A stretch of 35,905 nt of DNA from the NCBI GenBank assembly GCA_900552235.1, contig URYZ01000006.1:1-35905 (forward strand), read 5' to 3'. Below the pieces are notes generated by a model. The model was not told where the DNA came from. It saw only the letters and a list, made by a program, of their open reading frames with translations, and did not search any database. This DNA is from an uncultured Mycoplasmatota bacterium (GTDB lineage Bacteria; Bacillota_I; Bacilli_A; RF39; UBA660). A program made the position numbers and the translations under genes. The stretch's first letter is position 1, and each line of letters begins with the position of its first letter. Shown here piece after piece: positions 7,455 to 16,208 of this stretch.

Positions 7455-8470
7455 CTTTTCCCTCCCTTTTTAACTTCACTTACAAGGTCTTTATATGGTG
7501 TAGTTTTGCTTTCTTTTTTTATAGTGTCATATACTTTAACACCATTTGAAACAGCCATATCATATAAACTATTTACAACGTTAGAGTTAACAATATTTCT
7601 TTTACTTATTATATAATTATTAAGTTCTTCAAGTGCCTTATAAAAGTAAGTTAAATGTTTTTTAGGCATAATACTTATCAAAGAACAAACTTTAATAGGA
7701 ATATCTTTTCTGTTATTTAAAGTATCTATTATTTCATTAATATCTCTATTATATACTTTTTTTACTATTTGATTATATAAACTATTATAAAAAGCATAAT
7801 CATTTTTAATACCTGGAATATAACTTAAATTATTTATTATTTCTTTTTTAAGATTTTCTATTTTTTCATATAGTTCTTCTTTTGTTTCACTGTTTGTTAT
7901 TCCAATTAAAACTTCTGAAGTTTTAACAAGTACAGTATTATTAGGTACATCATAAACAACTGTTTCATGATTTTCTTTAGGCACTAGTTCCACTTTCTTT
8001 TGGTATTTTTCACTAAAATATTTTTCTAAATCTTCTAAAGGAGTAATATTTTCATGATCATAAAAATAAGTTCTAGCATCAACACCACACTTTGCTGCAA
8101 GTGCTCCTAATCCTGCTTCATCAAATTCTTTTATTTTTAAAACATTATTATAAAATTTATTAAGCATTGATCTATAGTAAAGTAAATGTTTATAATTTAA
8201 AAGATTTAAAAAATTATCATTTGGAATAGTAATACCATTATTTTTTATTTTTCGTTTAAAATTTGTAATATTATATCTATAAAGTGATATATTCATACAA
8301 GATAAACAACCACTTCTTGCCTTAAAAAGGTCAGTTAATTCTTTTTTATCTTCAATTTTTTCTTTATCTATTTTTTTAGCAATTAACTTTCCAAGATGTT
8401 TATTTATTTTTTCTTTTGTTTTTTTAATCGTTTCAAGTTCTTTTTTTATTTTACGTTCTTCAATAGACAT
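7451..8470 (-). CDS. Unknown protein translationally coupled to fmt
   Basis: Not recognised. It has 339 aa, with a strongly charged, probably coiled N-terminus (about 1-50, alternating Lys and Glu), then GCLSCMNIS with a CxxC pair near residue 55, a mixed middle domain and a helical C-terminal half rich in Asn, Leu and Tyr. No signal peptide or clear membrane segment is visible, so it is likely cytoplasmic. The start has an AGAGGTGA site. It lies 52 bp after the kinase-like gene and overlaps fmt by 4 bp. The context says nothing certain about its job. Confidence 0.6.
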   Translation of the reverse strand: MSIEERKIKKELETIKKTKEKINKHLGKLIAKKIDKEKIEDKKELTDLFKARSGCLSCMNISLYRYNITNFKRKIKNNGITIPNDNFLNLLNYKHLLYYRSMLNKFYNNVLKIKEFDEAGLGALAAKCGVDARTYFYDHENITPLEDLEKYFSEKYQKKVELVPKENHETVVYDVPNNTVLVKTSEVLIGITNSETKEELYEKIENLKKEIINNLSYIPGIKNDYAFYNSLYNQIVKKVYNRDINEIIDTLNNRKDIPIKVCSLISIMPKKHLTYFYKALEELNNYIISKRNIVNSNVVNSLYDMAVSNGVKVYDTIKKESKTTPYKDLVSEVKKGGKR

Positions 8471-8522
8471 AAAATCACCTCTTTACACACTTATAATATC
8501 ATTTATAAAGTATATTTGCAAA

Positions 8523-9251
8523 TTATATTTTATTTAAAATACTTCTTTGATAAGTTGCTTTTGATTTTTTTACTAAGCTTTTAGCATCATTTAATTTTGT
8601 TATATCCTTATCTAAATATTCACTGAGTTTTTTTCTAAATTCTTTTAAAAATTCTAAACTACTAACATTATAATCCATATACATTTCATTTAACAATAAA
8701 TTATCTTTTACAAAATAATCAAAATAATCATCTACTAAAAATAACATTATTTCATTATCAATACACGCTCTATTATTTTCATATGAAGCTTTATTTATTC
8801 CATATTCTAAAGTATCAACAACATATAATCTACCATTTTTATACATAATATTATACATAACATCATATAAGGTAGCATTGTTATCTGTTATTATTTTAAT
8901 ATCTTTAAAAATATTTGTAAGCCCTTTTTCTAAAGCATTTAAACTAACAGATAAAGGATCTATTTGAAAAAGATTTTTAGAATTTTCATAAGGCATTGTA
9001 TAACCCACCAATTCATTTTCTACATAAATAACATCAGTCGGCCATATAAATGTGTTATTTTTAATATTACTAAATCTTAACAAGAAGTCTTTATCATAAC
9101 CTGCTTTTTCATTATCCATATATTCATGAAAAACTTTATATACCGTATTATTATTTTTATTTAAATAACATATTCCTTGAAATCCTTGTCCAAGATAAGT
9201 TAGTCCTCTTAAAAATATATTAAAATGTTCTTTATTTACAAAATTCATCAA
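8523..9251 (-). CDS. Protein-kinase-like protein, probably degenerate
   Basis: A 242-aa protein with the outline of a protein-kinase fold. LGQGFQGICYL near residue 20 resembles the glycine-rich loop, VYKVF near 37-41 supplies a possible ATP-anchoring lysine (Lys39), and VGYTMPYEN near 85 looks like the hinge. DVMYNIMYKNG in the middle could be the catalytic loop, and VVDTLEYG after it the DFG-like metal site. No standard HRD motif is present and the C-lobe is short, so activity is uncertain. The ribosome binding site AAGGGGATG fits ATG at 9251 or 9248. It has its own promoter overlapping the dacA terminator and leads the unit ending with fmt. Confidence 0.55.
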   Translation of the reverse strand: MMNFVNKEHFNIFLRGLTYLGQGFQGICYLNKNNNTVYKVFHEYMDNEKAGYDKDFLLRFSNIKNNTFIWPTDVIYVENELVGYTMPYENSKNLFQIDPLSVSLNALEKGLTNIFKDIKIITDNNATLYDVMYNIMYKNGRLYVVDTLEYGINKASYENNRACIDNEIMLFLVDDYFDYFVKDNLLLNEMYMDYNVSSLEFLKEFRKKLSEYLDKDITKLNDAKSLVKKSKATYQRSILNKI

Positions 9252-9273
9252 AACATCCCCTTAAAGTGACCGT

Positions 9274-9302
9274 ATTATATCATAAAAATTAAAAAAAGAC
9301 AA
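9274..9302 (-). promoter_or_regulatory. Promoter of the kinase-like gene
   Basis: TTGTCT (9297-9302), 17 bp and TATAAT (9274-9279) with an upstream TGA (extended -10). The -35 is made from the left arm of the dacA terminator. Confidence 0.65.
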
Positions 9303-9314
9303 ATATCTTGTCTT
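9296..9314 (-). terminator. Terminator of the PBP5-type gene
   Basis: AAGACAA and TTGTCTT around a 5-base loop, followed on the minus strand by a T7 run. It overlaps the stop codon of the gene. Confidence 0.75.
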
Positions 9315-10485
9315 AATTTAATCCTGCTAGAATGTCTTTTAAGTTATAAAAATATAATTTTAATATACTCATCTTATTTATATCTTTATTTACTACTAAA
9401 GGAGATTTTTTTACTATTGTGTTGTTATCTTTTACATAAAGTGTTGCTATTTTTTGACCTTTTTTAATTGGATAACTAACATTATCTAAAACTATTTCAT
9501 ATTGATAGGAAACTCTTTCATCTATTTTCTTTTTTAATATAAATATATCATCTTTAGCATATAAATCTATTTTTTCATTTACCTTATCTACATTAATTGT
9601 TCCTACTTTTTTATCTTTTTCATAAAGCATATTTATTTCATATTGATTAAATCCATAATCAAGTAAATCCATTGTTTCTTTATTTCTTGTTGTTACATCT
9701 TTATATCCTAAACTTATTGCAATAAGTCTTAAACCATTTCTTTTGGCAGTTGCTGCGATACATTTTCCAGCATCTGTAGTTGAACCCGTTTTAAGACCAT
9801 CTGCTCCTTCATAAAACCTAACAAGTTTATTTGTGTTAGCAATCCATGTTTTATTTGATGTATTTTCTCTTACATAACTTTCATATACACTTGAAAACTT
9901 ATATACATCAGGATAATTATTAACTAATTCCATAGCAATCTTAGCCATATCACTTGCCGTAGAATAATGATTTTCTTCATCAAACCCTGTACAATTTACA
10001 AAGTGTGTATTTTTTAGTCCTAATTCTTTTGCTTTTAAATTCATCTTTTTTACAAAAGCTTCTTCTGTACCACTTACTCTTTCAGCCATTGCTACCATTG
10101 CATCATTTGCACTAGCCATAACAATTCCTTTTATAAGATCATTAACACTTATTTTTTCTCCTGTTTCTAAATAAAGTTGTGTTCCTCCCATACTTTTAGC
10201 ATAAGAAGACACAGTTATAATTTCATCATATGTAGTTCCACCTTTATTTATAAAATCAAATATAATAATTAACCCCATCATTTTAGTTAAAGATGCAACA
10301 CTTGATATTTTATTGGGATTTTGTTTATAAATTGTTTCTCCTGTTGTAGCTTCAACTAAAATTGATGAAGTTGCATGTTTTGTTAAATTTACATCACTAT
10401 TTTCTTCATTATTCTTAGCAAATACACTAATTGGAATTACATTTAGAAAAAGTGACAACAATATTATAATACTAATTTTTTTCAT
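9313..10485 (-). CDS. D-alanyl-D-alanine carboxypeptidase, PBP5 family
   Basis: Trims the terminal D-alanine from peptidoglycan stem peptides outside the membrane. The 390 aa start with a signal peptide (MKKISIIILLSLFLN, probable cleavage near VFAKN). The serine-peptidase motifs are complete: SLTK (the SxxK nucleophile, about residue 64-67), SAN (about 123) and LKTGST (the KTG motif, about 234). A C-terminal PBP5-like beta domain follows, and the last 20 residues (ILKLYFYNLKDILAGLN) form an amphipathic helix that tethers the enzyme to the membrane. It is divergent from a VanY-type carboxypeptidase, so two unrelated enzymes with the same bond specificity are neighbours. Gene name dacA or dacF cannot be chosen from sequence alone. 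Confidence 0.94.
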   Translation of the reverse strand: MKKISIIILLSLFLNVIPISVFAKNNEENSDVNLTKHATSSILVEATTGETIYKQNPNKISSVASLTKMMGLIIIFDFINKGGTTYDEIITVSSYAKSMGGTQLYLETGEKISVNDLIKGIVMASANDAMVAMAERVSGTEEAFVKKMNLKAKELGLKNTHFVNCTGFDEENHYSTASDMAKIAMELVNNYPDVYKFSSVYESYVRENTSNKTWIANTNKLVRFYEGADGLKTGSTTDAGKCIAATAKRNGLRLIAISLGYKDVTTRNKETMDLLDYGFNQYEINMLYEKDKKVGTINVDKVNEKIDLYAKDDIFILKKKIDERVSYQYEIVLDNVSYPIKKGQKIATLYVKDNNTIVKKSPLVVNKDINKMSILKLYFYNLKDILAGLN

Positions 10486-10594
10486 ACATTTACCTTCCTT
10501 CTATAGTAAATTTTTATGTAATATTTATAAAATTAGACTATTTTTTTATTTAATAAAATAATATTTAGTGTTAAGATAAATATGGAGGAATTTT

Positions 10595-11515
10595 ATGAGA
10601 AAGAAAAAAAGAAAAAAGAATATAATTTATTTATTAGTTATTATACTTGCTTGTATTTTAACTTTAATATGTTATAAAGGAAAAATATTTGATAGTAATA
10701 AACCAAATGATAATAATACCACTAATAATGGTGATAAAAATGACTTACCAAATAAAGACGAAGAAAAAGACCCATATTTACTGTATAGAAAATGTTTAAA
10801 CTTTAAATTAGAAAACGGACCAAGATATATAGCATATAAAAAAAGTCATGAATCTTATGATTATGAAAAAGTTGTTAATCATGTAAATATTGGGCTTGAT
10901 AAAGAATTTTATTCTTATATAAAAGATGCTGATACTTCTAAAGGAATACTTTTATTAATGAATAAGTATTTAAAATTAAGTGAAAATTATGAACCAGATG
11001 ATTTAGAAGAAATAAGTAGTAAATATTTTATATATGGTAATAGTGCGGTTAGAAGGATGCGAAAAGAAGCTAAAGAAGCTTTTGAAATGCTAAGTGAAGC
11101 ATCAATTGCAAACGGTACTCCTGTATACGGACAATCTGCTTACAGGCCTTATTCAATGCAAGAAAAACTTTATAAAAACGCTGTTAGTAGTATGGGACAA
11201 AAACAAGCTGACATAGATACGGCAAGGCCAGGACATTCTGAACATCAAACAGGTCTTACAGTTGATGTTAGTTCCACTAAAAATGGTAATATGTTATATT
11301 TTGATAGTAGTAGTTCATTTACTTGGATGAAAGAAAATGCTTATAAATATGGATTTATTTTAAGATATACTAAGAAAAATGAAAATATAACAGGATTTAT
11401 GTATGAAAGTTGGCATTATAGATATGTCGGTGTTAAAGTAGCTACAGATATGCATGATAATTACCCTGAACTTTCATATGATGAATATTATTATAAATTT
11501 ATAGATAATAAATAA
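10595..11515 (+). CDS. VanY-type zinc D,D-carboxypeptidase, membrane anchored
   Basis: A 306-aa metallopeptidase of the VanY/D-Ala-D-Ala carboxypeptidase family. A Lys/Arg-rich start and one helix (about residues 9-27) anchor it, followed by an Asn/Asp/Lys-rich linker. The catalytic domain shows QSAYRPYSMQ, then SEHQTGLTVDVS near residue 214 (the SxHxxGxxxD zinc motif), and ESWHYRYVG near 272 carrying the third zinc ligand His and the general base Glu. The start has a GGAGG site. Its partner across the divergent gap is a PBP5-type enzyme, so both act on stem peptides. No vanA-type genes are nearby, which speaks for wall maturation and not glycopeptide resistance. Confidence 0.9.
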   Translation: MRKKKRKKNIIYLLVIILACILTLICYKGKIFDSNKPNDNNTTNNGDKNDLPNKDEEKDPYLLYRKCLNFKLENGPRYIAYKKSHESYDYEKVVNHVNIGLDKEFYSYIKDADTSKGILLLMNKYLKLSENYEPDDLEEISSKYFIYGNSAVRRMRKEAKEAFEMLSEASIANGTPVYGQSAYRPYSMQEKLYKNAVSSMGQKQADIDTARPGHSEHQTGLTVDVSSTKNGNMLYFDSSSSFTWMKENAYKYGFILRYTKKNENITGFMYESWHYRYVGVKVATDMHDNYPELSYDEYYYKFIDNK

Positions 11516-11517
11516 AA

Positions 11518-11546
11518 AAGGATAAATGGTTTTTCCATTTATCCTT
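11518..11546. terminator. Bidirectional terminator
   Basis: AAGGATAAATGG and CCATTTATCCTT form a perfect 12-bp stem with a T5 loop between the convergent VanY-type gene and the unknown gene. The downstream T-tracts are short. Confidence 0.75.
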
Positions 11547-12024
11547 ATCTATTACTTGATATTTTCCTTTCTCTTGTAAGTTCATTTAATGCTTGAAGTT
11601 TAATTACATCTTCTTCATAATCATATTCTTTAGTTTTTGGTCTTCTTGCAATTACTTCATTATAGAAATTCATATAGTAAATTAAAGTGTTTTTAACTAC
11701 ATTATAATTTTTATAATAATAATTACTATTCATCTTCTTAATTAAAGAATCTATATCTTCCATAATTAAGTCAAGATTACCTATATTATCTATTTCTTTA
11801 TTTATTTCTAAATCATATTTCATATTAAAAATAAACTCAATTAAATCTAATCTATAATCATCTCCAAAAGTCATATCAAATATTTCTTTTGTTAATACTG
11901 TTACATTATTATTTCTATAATAAACATGGTATTGAGGATCATATTGAGTAAATTTTTCTTCAACATAAAAATATCTTGTATTATTTCTACATAATATAAA
12001 TCTTTTTGTATTTATTTTTTGCAT
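11545..12024 (-). CDS. Unknown protein, 159 aa
   Basis: Not recognised. The reading frame opens at 12045, but AGGGGAA at 12031-12037 is placed for ATG at 12024 (MQKINTKR), which is chosen. The protein is cytoplasmic by composition, with a tyrosine-rich N-terminal part (KFTQYDPQYHVYYRNN) that looks beta-rich and a helical acidic second half ending in ALNELTRERK. There are no cysteine clusters or membrane segments. It is a single-gene unit between a terminator and the divergent yqfQ-like gene. Confidence 0.6.
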   Translation of the reverse strand: MQKINTKRFILCRNNTRYFYVEEKFTQYDPQYHVYYRNNNVTVLTKEIFDMTFGDDYRLDLIEFIFNMKYDLEINKEIDNIGNLDLIMEDIDSLIKKMNSNYYYKNYNVVKNTLIYYMNFYNEVIARRPKTKEYDYEEDVIKLQALNELTRERKISSNR

Positions 12025-12118
12025 AACTACTTCCCCTAACATCATTATATTTTAATAAAAAAAATTAATTTTGTCAAATGAATTTTACTAGCATACATTA
12101 TAATAGGAGGAAAAATAT

Positions 12119-12568
12119 ATGAACAATAACCCATATTTTAATTACTATAGTTATCCTAATTTTCAAAATATGAACTTTAGAAGTGTTCCATCTTCATTTG
12201 TAGGAAATTCGTTAAGAGGCCCTGGAGCCGCTTTTGCAACAAGATCTCCTGGTCTTTTATCAAGACTTTTTGCTCCAGCATCAAGTGTTGGTGCAGGTAT
12301 AACTGGTGCTACTAAAACATTTTCATTTTCAAATCTTTTAAATGGAGCTTCTAAAACACTTGGCGTTATTAATCAGGCAATACCCGTTGTTACTCAAGTA
12401 AAACCCATTATAAATAATGCTAAAACAATGTTCCGTGTTGCTAAAGCAATGAGTTCTAGTGATAGTGTTAAAACGAATAATGATACAACTATTTCTAAAA
12501 ATGAAACTGTTAAAGAGGAAAAAGAAAATATTTCTTCTAATAATAATGGTCCTACTTTTTTCGCTTAA
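12119..12568 (+). CDS. YqfQ/VrrA-like protein
   Basis: A 149-aa low-complexity protein: Asn/Tyr/Phe-rich start, a Gly/Ser/Ala-rich segment containing GLLSRLFAPAS, then SNLLNGASKTLGVINQAIPV and VKPIINNAKTMFRVAKAM. This matches my memory of the YqfQ family (called VrrA in Bacillus anthracis), where a glycine-rich part is followed by a helix of the form LLxNxQxxLKxAxxxxPxVxQxxPLVKN and an aromatic/basic end. In Bacillus yqfQ lies in the sigA/trmK region, and here it faces trmK across a shared terminator, which supports the call. Function is unknown. The ribosome binding site is AGGAGG. Confidence 0.65.
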   Translation: MNNNPYFNYYSYPNFQNMNFRSVPSSFVGNSLRGPGAAFATRSPGLLSRLFAPASSVGAGITGATKTFSFSNLLNGASKTLGVINQAIPVVTQVKPIINNAKTMFRVAKAMSSSDSVKTNNDTTISKNETVKEEKENISSNNNGPTFFA

Positions 12569-12606
12569 AAAGATTAAAGAAACTTTTTTATTTCTTTAAT
12601 CTTTTT
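12567..12606. terminator. Bidirectional terminator between yqfQ-like gene and trmK
   Basis: AAAAAGATTAAAGAAA (12567-12582) and TTTCTTTAATCTTTTT (12591-12606) form a perfect 16-bp stem with an 8-base loop. A and T ends give a U-tract in either direction. Confidence 0.85.
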
Positions 12607-13236
12607 ATTTAAATCATCTTTTAATTTTTTATTACCATTTGGAATTTTTTTATAAATTTCAATTAGTTTTAAATATCTTTCATTAAAATAAGCTTTTGTT
12701 ATCTCATCTTTTCTTTTACTAATAATTGGTCCATATTTCATATCTAGTTTACTTAGTTTTTCATAACCATTACTATATACAATTATTTCATAATATTTAC
12801 CCTTATCAAAAACAACTGCTTCATCAATTATTTTAAAGCCTTTTTTATTCATGTTTTCTCTTAATTCAAAACTAGATGTATGAGAAGATATGATTATTTT
12901 TTTTACATTTTTTAATTTTTTTAAATCATTATTTATAATATCATTAATTGTAGAAGTGCCCATACCTGCTATTACAACTGTATCAACTTCATCATTAATC
13001 TTAGAAACACCATCAGCTTTTTCAAGTGTTATTTCATCTTCTAAATTATATTTTTTTATGTTTTCTTTTGCTATTTTTAAAGGATTTTCATTAATATCAC
13101 TGGCAATTAATTTAACATTATTTCTATTTAATGCTAAATAAATATCAAGAAGTGCATGGTCACATCCAACATCTAAAATATAAGAATCACTTGGTATAAA
13201 ATCAGTGATTCTTTTTAATCTATTATCTAAATTCAT
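12574..13236 (-). CDS. trmK: tRNA (adenine(22)-N1)-methyltransferase
   Basis: Methylates N1 of A22 in tRNA using S-adenosylmethionine. The 220 aa begin directly with the Rossmann core: YILDVGCDHALLDIYLAL (motif I, residues 19-36), ASDINENPL and ADGVSKI, then VVIAGMGTSTINDII, the family signature. The C-terminal third is a helical, Lys-rich region of the coiled type seen in TrmK. The gene starts on the A of the rpoD stop (TAATG), so it is translationally coupled to rpoD and is the third gene of the dnaG operon. This placement next to sigA is the same as in Bacillus. Confidence 0.92.
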   Translation of the reverse strand: MNLDNRLKRITDFIPSDSYILDVGCDHALLDIYLALNRNNVKLIASDINENPLKIAKENIKKYNLEDEITLEKADGVSKINDEVDTVVIAGMGTSTINDIINNDLKKLKNVKKIIISSHTSSFELRENMNKKGFKIIDEAVVFDKGKYYEIIVYSNGYEKLSKLDMKYGPIISKRKDEITKAYFNERYLKLIEIYKKIPNGNKKLKDDLNKKIKEIKKFL

Positions 13237-14336
13237 TAATCAGTTAAGAAATCCTTTAATTTTTTACTTCTTGATGGATGTCTCATTTTTCTTAAAGCTT
13301 TAGCTTCAATTTGTCTTATTCTTTCTCTTGTTACTCCAAAAATTTGGCCAACTTCTTCAAGTGTTCTACATTGTCCATCTTCTAAACCGAATCTTAATTT
13401 TAATACTTTTTCTTCTCTTTCTGTTAAAGTTAATAAAACATTATCAAGTTCTTCTTTTAAAAGTTCACTTGTTGTATATTCTTCTGGTGACATTGTTCTT
13501 TCATCTGGGACAAAATCTCCAAGGTGGGAATCGTCTTCTTCCCCAATTGGTGTTTCAAGTGAAACTGGTTCTTGTGATATTTTCATAATTTCACGGACTT
13601 TATCCTCACTAAGATTCATTTTTTTGGCCAATTCTTGTTCTGTTGGTTCTCTATTTAATTCTTGAGTTAATTGTCTTTGAATTCTTGCAAGTTTATTAAT
13701 TGTTTCAACCATATGAACAGGTACTCTTATTGTTCTTGCTTGATCTGCTATAGCACGAGTAATAGCTTGTCTTATCCACCATGTTGCATATGTTGAAAAT
13801 TTATATCCTTTTCCTGGGTCAAATTTTTCTACAGCTTTCATTAAACCAATATTACCTTCTTGGATTAAATCTAAAAATGCCATACCACGACCAACATATC
13901 TTTTAGCAATAGATACAACAAGTCTTAAATTACTTTCAGCAAGTATTCTTTTTGCATCTTCATTACCTTCTTGAGCTTGCAATGCATATTCATATTCTTC
14001 ATCTGCTGTTAAAAGATTTATTCTTCCTATTTCTTTTAAATACATTCTAACAGGGTCATTAATTTTTATATCCTTATTTGATACAACTGAATCAAGAAAA
14101 TCACTTCCACTATCTTCTTCTTCATCTTCTTCTTCGTTTATATTTTCTACATCTGCTCCGACTACTTCAATACCATTTTGAACAAACATATTATATAAAT
14201 CATCAAGTAAATCACTATCTGGTTCAATGCCTTTTAATTTCTCTGCAATTTCTTCAAAAGTAACCTTTTTATTTTTTAAACCTATTTCTAATAATTCTTG
14301 TTTTCTTTCTTCAAATGTTTTAATTTCATTAATCAT
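13236..14336 (-). CDS. rpoD: Primary RNA polymerase sigma factor
   Basis: The housekeeping sigma-70 factor (SigA). The 366 aa contain a short region 1.1 with an acidic linker (EDEEEDSG near 75-85), region 1.2 (DPVRMYLKEIGRINLL), region 2 with RLVVSIAKRYVGRGMAFLDL and YATWWIRQAITRAI for -10 recognition and melting, region 3, and region 4.2 at the end (LEEVGQIFGVTRERIRQIE) that binds the -35. Length and motifs are those of a Firmicutes SigA. Its ribosome binding site GGGGAGCTGA lies across the dnaG stop, 8 bp upstream. It is co-transcribed with dnaG and trmK from the promoter at 16094-16122. Confidence 0.97.
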   Translation of the reverse strand: MINEIKTFEERKQELLEIGLKNKKVTFEEIAEKLKGIEPDSDLLDDLYNMFVQNGIEVVGADVENINEEEDEEEDSGSDFLDSVVSNKDIKINDPVRMYLKEIGRINLLTADEEYEYALQAQEGNEDAKRILAESNLRLVVSIAKRYVGRGMAFLDLIQEGNIGLMKAVEKFDPGKGYKFSTYATWWIRQAITRAIADQARTIRVPVHMVETINKLARIQRQLTQELNREPTEQELAKKMNLSEDKVREIMKISQEPVSLETPIGEEDDSHLGDFVPDERTMSPEEYTTSELLKEELDNVLLTLTEREEKVLKLRFGLEDGQCRTLEEVGQIFGVTRERIRQIEAKALRKMRHPSRSKKLKDFLTD

Positions 14337-14344
14337 ATAATATT

Positions 14345-16063
14345 TCAGCTCCCCATCTTAACTAATCTAATCTTGTCTGCAATTAAAGCTTTCTTTTCTT
14401 GATCGACTTCTTTTTTCATTAATTCTTTTAACCTTTTTATTTCTTGGTTCTTTTTATATTCTTCGATCACTTTAAGATAATCATCAAAATTTGCCATAGA
14501 AACGACTTCATTATCATATTTTAATACTTCCTTTAAATATAAAGCTAACTCTTCTTTATCACTTACTTGTGTTATAAAATCTGCCAAAACAAAATCTTTT
14601 TCATGTTTAGAATAATAAATAATTTCATTAGCTAAATACCTAGCAGTTTCATATGGTAAATAATTTAATCTTTTTTCATAAGTTTTAATTGCATTATAAT
14701 TATTTAGCATTTCATTTAATATTGCATAAGTTGCTTTTTGATATTTATCAAGTTTAATTAACTTAACATCATCTGGTTTTTTTAACGTTTCAATTTTACC
14801 ACTTTTCTGCATATTTTGCAACTTATTTCTTAAAAATTCTATATCAAGATTAAATTCTTTCTCTAGCTTTTTTAAAATAAGTTCTTTTTTTATATCATCA
14901 TCTATATTAGATAATTCTTGTAAAACTTCATTAACATAGGAAGACTGTTCGTCAATTTTAGTTAAATCTTTTCCTTCCTTTAAATAATTTATTTTAAATT
15001 CACTATATTCAATAGGATTATTTAAAAGATTTATAAACCTTTCTTTACCATATTTTAAGATATATTCATCTGGGTCTAATTCTTCAGGTAACGCAACAAC
15101 ATTAACCCTTAAATTTTCTTCTTCTAAGATTTGTCCAACATTAACAATAGCTTTTTTACCAGGATTATCACCATCAAGCATTAATATTATATTAGTAGAA
15201 GTTCTTTTAATCAAAGTAGTTTGTTCTTTCGTAAGACTTGTTCCCATAAGAGCTACAACATTTTTAACTCCAATTGAATAAAGTCTAATAACATCCATAA
15301 AACCTTCCACGACAATTAAAGACTTTTCTTTTCTTGCTTCATCTTTAGCTAAATGATAATTATATAAATTTTCTCCTTTTTTAAATATTAAAGTTTCTCT
15401 TGTATTAATATACTTACTATCACTTTTAGTGTTATATATTCTTCCAGAAAACCCTATCGTATCCCCATTTGTATTAAATAAAGGAAACATAATACGATTA
15501 ATATATAAATCCTTATCCATATTAGATAATCCAATTAAAGAAATATCTTTAATACTATAGTTTTTCTTAACTAAAAGATTTACCAAACCATCTTGTTCTT
15601 TTAAAGATAAACCTATTTTAAAATGTTTTATAAGTTCATCATCAATACCCCTGTTATGTAAATATGACTTAGCTTCAAGTCCTAAAGATGTATTTAAATT
15701 ATTTTGATAATACTTTTCTGCAATATTATATATTTCATAAAATTTATCATTTTTATTATTTGTTTTAACTAAATTATTAGATACATTTATACCACTTCTT
15801 TTAGCAAGTAAATATAAAGCACTTTTAAAATCTATTTTTTCATAATCCATTACAAAATTAAAAACATTACCACTTGCTCCACATGAAAAACATTTATAAA
15901 TTTGTTTATCTTCACTAACACTCATACTTGGATTATTATCATCATGAAAAGGACACACACCAAAATAATTTTTACCTTTTTTTACTAAAGGAAGATAACT
16001 AGATATAACATCTACAATATTAGAAGCACTTCTTACTTCTTTTATTAAATCATTATCATTCAT
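14345..16063 (-). CDS. dnaG: DNA primase
   Basis: Makes RNA primers for DNA replication. The 572 aa open with a CHC2 zinc-binding domain (CPFHDDNNPSM at 38-48 and KCFSCGASGN at about 58-67), then the RNA-polymerase/TOPRIM core with VVEGFMDVIRL (about residue 253) and LMLDGDNPGKKA (about 297), whose Glu and Asp residues bind metal. The C-terminal part is helical and charged and corresponds to the DnaB-binding domain. The start has an AGGAGG site. It is the first gene of the dnaG-rpoD-trmK operon, an order conserved in Bacilli. Confidence 0.97.
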   Translation of the reverse strand: MNDNDLIKEVRSASNIVDVISSYLPLVKKGKNYFGVCPFHDDNNPSMSVSEDKQIYKCFSCGASGNVFNFVMDYEKIDFKSALYLLAKRSGINVSNNLVKTNNKNDKFYEIYNIAEKYYQNNLNTSLGLEAKSYLHNRGIDDELIKHFKIGLSLKEQDGLVNLLVKKNYSIKDISLIGLSNMDKDLYINRIMFPLFNTNGDTIGFSGRIYNTKSDSKYINTRETLIFKKGENLYNYHLAKDEARKEKSLIVVEGFMDVIRLYSIGVKNVVALMGTSLTKEQTTLIKRTSTNIILMLDGDNPGKKAIVNVGQILEEENLRVNVVALPEELDPDEYILKYGKERFINLLNNPIEYSEFKINYLKEGKDLTKIDEQSSYVNEVLQELSNIDDDIKKELILKKLEKEFNLDIEFLRNKLQNMQKSGKIETLKKPDDVKLIKLDKYQKATYAILNEMLNNYNAIKTYEKRLNYLPYETARYLANEIIYYSKHEKDFVLADFITQVSDKEELALYLKEVLKYDNEVVSMANFDDYLKVIEEYKKNQEIKRLKELMKKEVDQEKKALIADKIRLVKMGS

Positions 16064-16093
16064 AAGAATCCTCCTTTTTCATATCATGCCATT

Positions 16094-16122
16094 ATTATAA
16101 CACTAAAGATCTTTAATGTAAA
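16094..16122 (-). promoter_or_regulatory. Promoter of the dnaG-rpoD-trmK operon
   Basis: TTTACA (16117-16122), 17 bp and TATAAT (16094-16099) preceded by TGT (extended -10). This is one of the best promoters in the window. Confidence 0.75.
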
Positions 16123-16170
16123 TTATAAGTCTTATTATTAATACCATATTTTTATCTTTTTTTCAAGTAA

Positions 16171-16200
16171 AAATACACCAAGTTTAACCTTAGTGTATTT
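16171..16200 (-). terminator. Terminator of the surface-protein gene
   Basis: AAATACACCAAG and CTTAGTGTATTT pair with one mismatch around TTTAAC. On the minus strand a broken T run follows. Confidence 0.6.
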
Positions 16201-16208
16201 ATTAAATA

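Noticed and set aside
10595..11515. Vancomycin resistance gene vanY
   Set aside because: Only the family fold is shared. No vanHAX or vanRS genes are near, and the divergent PBP5 gene suggests normal wall maturation.
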